The notes beneath the pieces were generated by a model, which saw only the letters and a program-made list of their open reading frames with translations, searched no databases and had not been told where the DNA came from. A stretch of DNA of 6,981 nucleotides. Source: Eubacteriales Family XIII. Incertae Sedis bacterium (GTDB lineage Bacteria; Bacillota; Clostridia; Peptostreptococcales; Anaerovoracaceae). The stretch covers positions 1 through 6,981 of the forward strand of contig JAITEX010000010.1 of assembly GCA_031281765.1 (NCBI GenBank), given 5' to 3'. Below, piece by piece: positions 4,678 to 6,981 of this stretch (position 1 is its first letter; every line of letters begins with the position of its first letter). The position numbers were made by a program, and so were the translations under genes.

Positions 4678-5990
4678 CAAATTTCGGCCCGGCGTTGCTT
4701 TCGCAGCAGGATGCCCGCCGCCGCGATGCCGATAAGCAGCAGCAGGCCGCAGATATAGGCTTCCACGTAGGGAATCGGGATGATTTGATAGACGGTGCGG
4801 GAACTGAAGCCGATAGCAAAGGGATTGAAGAAAAGCCAGAATGCCGCGAAGAGCAGGATGCCCGTCAGCGGTACGACGGACAGGAGCAGGCTGATATAGT
4901 TCGCGCTGAGCTTCGAGAAGAGGAAGACGAGCAGCGCCGCCGCTATCGCCACCACGAGCATCAACCCTGCAACAATAAGGAAGTACTGGCCGTAGGTCCC
5001 GGTGAACCAATTATAGGTATATGGCGTGGCAAAGCTGTTCACGCCCGATTCCAGGAATGCGCCGAATCCCGCCCGTATAAAGAGCCATAGGGTGATGCCG
5101 ACCTCGAGAACGGCTATGACGACCGCCACGGTCAGCATGGCCGCAAGCTGGACTTTCAGCGCCCGGCGGCCGGTCTTGCTCGAATACTGCAGCGGCGTCA
5201 TCTTCGCCATATTATCCCGCGTGATCGCCGGGGCGAGCAGGATGCCGAGCGAGCCGAGCAGCATAAGGGCAAGCATGGGCAGGAGCGTAGCCACATAGTC
5301 CATAAAATGTGCCGGCAGAATATCTCGTATCTCCCCGCTGTCGTAGATTTCGGCTATGCGGCGTTCACCCGCTTCGGTAAGAGCCAATCCCGCATACCGT
5401 GTCTCACCGACAAAGGATTCCCTGTTGGCATCGATCCAGTTGTATTCATCCGGCAGGGCCTGCCGCGCGATGCGCAGCCTGAGGGCAAAGGTTTCTGCGG
5501 GTGCGTACATATTGTTGATAAGGCCGTTATCCGCGAGTTTCTGTTCCGCTTCGGTCAGCGTATAATCCTCGTTTATATCATAGGGCGCGTAGTCATTGAG
5601 CTGGTATTCACCTTCATGAAATCCATAAAAATCTTCGAGGGGCAAAAGGGCATAGTTGACCTTCCTGTCCATGGCCTTATAGCTCTCATAGTCCGTCACG
5701 CCGGCCGCAGCGTAGAGCGGGTTTCTCGCAAGCTCGGCTTCCAGTTCTTTCGTATAGCGCGCGGTCAAGGTCGCTATCGCCGGGGTGAGTTCTTCCGGTT
5801 CCAACCTCGGCCCGTACAATTCCGCCACGTCCGCGTAAACCGCCACATAGTCGCTCGTTTCGTGGTACTCGGTCATATAGCTGAAAGGAGAGCTGATTAC
5901 TACGTAGGAAAATGCCGCAGTAAACGCTGCGAAGAGCAGCAGCGGCACGGGACGCAGGATTTTCTTGAGTTCTAAGAAGAAAAGTTTCAT
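4677..5990 (-). CDS. ABC-2-type transporter permease with a large extracytoplasmic domain
   Basis: This 437-residue membrane protein is probably one permease subunit of an ABC exporter. The N-terminus MKLFFLELKKILRPVPLLLF is a short basic cytoplasmic stretch leading into TM1 (about residues 13-33). A hydrophilic, mostly acidic region of about 195 residues (34-229) should lie outside the membrane. Further TM segments fall near 230-254, 280-305, 336-358, 365-388 and 409-429, ending in a basic cytoplasmic tail. The segment TPLQYSSKTGRR (265-276), before the third TM segment, resembles the cytoplasmic loop of ABC-2 permeases that touches the ATPase. The ATG at 5990 is preferred over an in-frame ATG at 6035: it has an AAAGGAG 10 bases upstream and starts one base after the upstream gene's stop, whereas the longer form would add 15 non-typical residues overlapping that gene. 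The substrate is unknown. Confidence 0.8.
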   Translation of the reverse strand: MKLFFLELKKILRPVPLLLFAAFTAAFSYVVISSPFSYMTEYHETSDYVAVYADVAELYGPRLEPEELTPAIATLTARYTKELEAELARNPLYAAAGVTDYESYKAMDRKVNYALLPLEDFYGFHEGEYQLNDYAPYDINEDYTLTEAEQKLADNGLINNMYAPAETFALRLRIARQALPDEYNWIDANRESFVGETRYAGLALTEAGERRIAEIYDSGEIRDILPAHFMDYVATLLPMLALMLLGSLGILLAPAITRDNMAKMTPLQYSSKTGRRALKVQLAAMLTVAVVIAVLEVGITLWLFIRAGFGAFLESGVNSFATPYTYNWFTGTYGQYFLIVAGLMLVVAIAAALLVFLFSKLSANYISLLLSVVPLTGILLFAAFWLFFNPFAIGFSSRTVYQIIPIPYVEAYICGLLLLIGIAAAGILLRKQRRAEI

Positions 5991-5991
5991 A

Positions 5992-6981
5992 TCAGGCGAT
6001 CTCCTTTCGCGTAAAGCGTTTGGCGCACAGCGCAATTACGGGGGTCATCAGCGCGAGAAAAATAAGAGGGTAGAAGGTTTCGAACCGCGGCAACAGCATA
6101 AAACCGCCGCCGTCGGAGAACCACAGCGCATTCTGAAGTATTTGCATCAGCGGCGTGATGAGATTTATATGCCAGATAAACGGCAGGGTTACCTCCGTCT
6201 GCTGCAAGCCGATAAAATAGGCGGCGCCGTTCACAAGCGCGAAGCCCGCGATGGCGCAGAACGCCGCGTACGTATTGCGTATCAAAAGGCCGAATGGGAT
6301 AGCGAACAGGCTGGCCGCAAGCGCGTTCAGGAACGCGGCGCCGCAGGTGGCGAAGAAGTAGCCGCCCACGGTCATGTCACTCCATGTGGCAAAGGGCTGC
6401 GGCCCGAGAACGCGGTCATAGACCGTATGGTAACCGGCCGAAACATTCTGCCCCCACACGACGGAGAAATCGTTCAGGATAAAGACCAACCCGTAGGAAA
6501 TCGTGTAGATTATGATAAAAAAGAGCGTTCCGAGCAGCAGGGCCGCGGCGGCCTTATGCCGCGCCAGGGCGCGCCCGGTCTTTGCGGAAAAGATGAGCGG
6601 GGCGGTATTCACCATGTTTTCGTAGCCCAGCGCCCATAGCATAATAAGGACGAAAAAGACGCAGGCCTCCGCCGCAAGCAGCTTCCCGATACTGCCGAAA
6701 ACCGTTTCGTGTATCAAATTGCTCTGCCCGGCAAAATAGACGTCGAGCGCGTCGCCGCGTTCGGACTTGGTTTCGATGACGGGCGCGAGGCGTTCATACT
6801 TCCCTTTGAGAACCTGTTTCGCCGCAGGGGACAGGGCGCTGTTCGCGTCTATCGCGGCGTGAACGTCCTTCAGTTTCCAGTCGGCAAAGACATCGCGCGC
6901 GCCCTCGGCGGATTCGGTGAGCGTATCGTAGAGCCACGCGTCCATCGAGTAGGTTTCGTTCGGGCGCGGGACGGTCCGCAG
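5992..6981 (-). CDS. ABC-2-type transporter permease, partial (5' end beyond the right edge)
   Basis: The open frame continues to the window edge, giving 329 visible residues from LRTVPRPNETYS to the stop. An internal ATG at 6945 is not a likely start: the frame stays open upstream and the expected first TM helix is missing. The visible part begins in a soluble, presumably extracytoplasmic region (to about residue 95). Five TM segments follow near 99-118, 145-168, 207-232, 237-258 and 301-320, then a basic tail. NTAPLIFSAKTGR (124-136) matches in position and pattern the TPLQYSSKTGRR loop of the downstream permease, so the two are likely related subunits of a heterodimer. The stop is one base from the next ATG (TGA-T-ATG), which indicates an operon. 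The ATPase gene is expected off the right edge. Confidence 0.75.
   Translation of the reverse strand: MRTVPRPNETYSMDAWLYDTLTESAEGARDVFADWKLKDVHAAIDANSALSPAAKQVLKGKYERLAPVIETKSERGDALDVYFAGQSNLIHETVFGSIGKLLAAEACVFFVLIMLWALGYENMVNTAPLIFSAKTGRALARHKAAAALLLGTLFFIIIYTISYGLVFILNDFSVVWGQNVSAGYHTVYDRVLGPQPFATWSDMTVGGYFFATCGAAFLNALAASLFAIPFGLLIRNTYAAFCAIAGFALVNGAAYFIGLQQTEVTLPFIWHINLITPLMQILQNALWFSDGGGFMLLPRFETFYPLIFLALMTPVIALCAKRFTRKEIA

Noticed and set aside
5991..6035. Longer start (ATG at 6035) for the second permease
   Set aside because: The extra 15 residues are unlike a permease N-terminus, would overlap the upstream gene, and have no clear RBS; the ATG at 5990 has AAAGGAG and a typical N-terminus.
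5307..6639. Plus-strand open frames (222 and 224 codons) opposite the permease genes
   Set aside because: They show no domains and overlap clear membrane proteins on the minus strand; they are shadows of those genes.

Overview
The window looks like a chromosomal segment from an anaerobic, Clostridia-type Firmicute. This rests on the adjacent argR-recN pair (the ahrC-recN order typical of Gram-positive bacteria), strong GGAGG-type ribosome binding sites, fairly GC-rich codons, and a corrinoid methyl-transfer cassette of the kind found in acetogens and other strict anaerobes. The species cannot be named from the sequence.

Layout from left to right. Positions 1-1065 (minus strand) carry argR and, one base downstream, the first 204 codons of recN, which runs off the left edge. 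Positions 1066-1321 are an AT-rich divergent intergenic region with candidate promoters for argR (leftward) and the corrinoid gene (rightward), plus inverted repeats. Positions 1322-1960 (plus strand) encode a MtaC/MtbC-type corrinoid protein. It converges on a two-gene minus-strand operon (2027-4527): a URO-D/MtaA-like methyltransferase gene followed, with a 4-base ATGA overlap, by a RACo/RamA-like gene for a ferredoxin-ASKHA corrinoid reactivator. The short convergent gap holds a palindromic, partly tandem repeat that resembles a dispersed REP-type element. The strongest plus-strand intrinsic terminator lies beyond it, inside the 3' coding region of the reactivator gene. Positions 4677-6981 (minus strand) hold two consecutive ABC-2-type permease genes, the upstream one cut by the right edge.

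How the genes work together. The corrinoid protein would carry a methyl group on cobalt. The URO-D protein would move the methyl group onto or off the cobalt. The ferredoxin-ASKHA protein would use ATP and a low-potential electron to return accidentally oxidised Co(II) to Co(I). No recognisable substrate-specific methyltransferase of the MtaB, MtbB or MttB type is present, so either the URO-D protein is the substrate enzyme or a partner is encoded elsewhere. The permease pair probably belongs to a separate ABC exporter whose ATPase gene lies beyond the right edge. ArgR and RecN are housekeeping neighbours.

The most interesting points are the URO-D protein's loss of the usual His-x-Cys zinc motif, the compact reactivator, the terminator embedded in antisense coding sequence, and the REP-like repeat that supplies the reactivator's stop codon.
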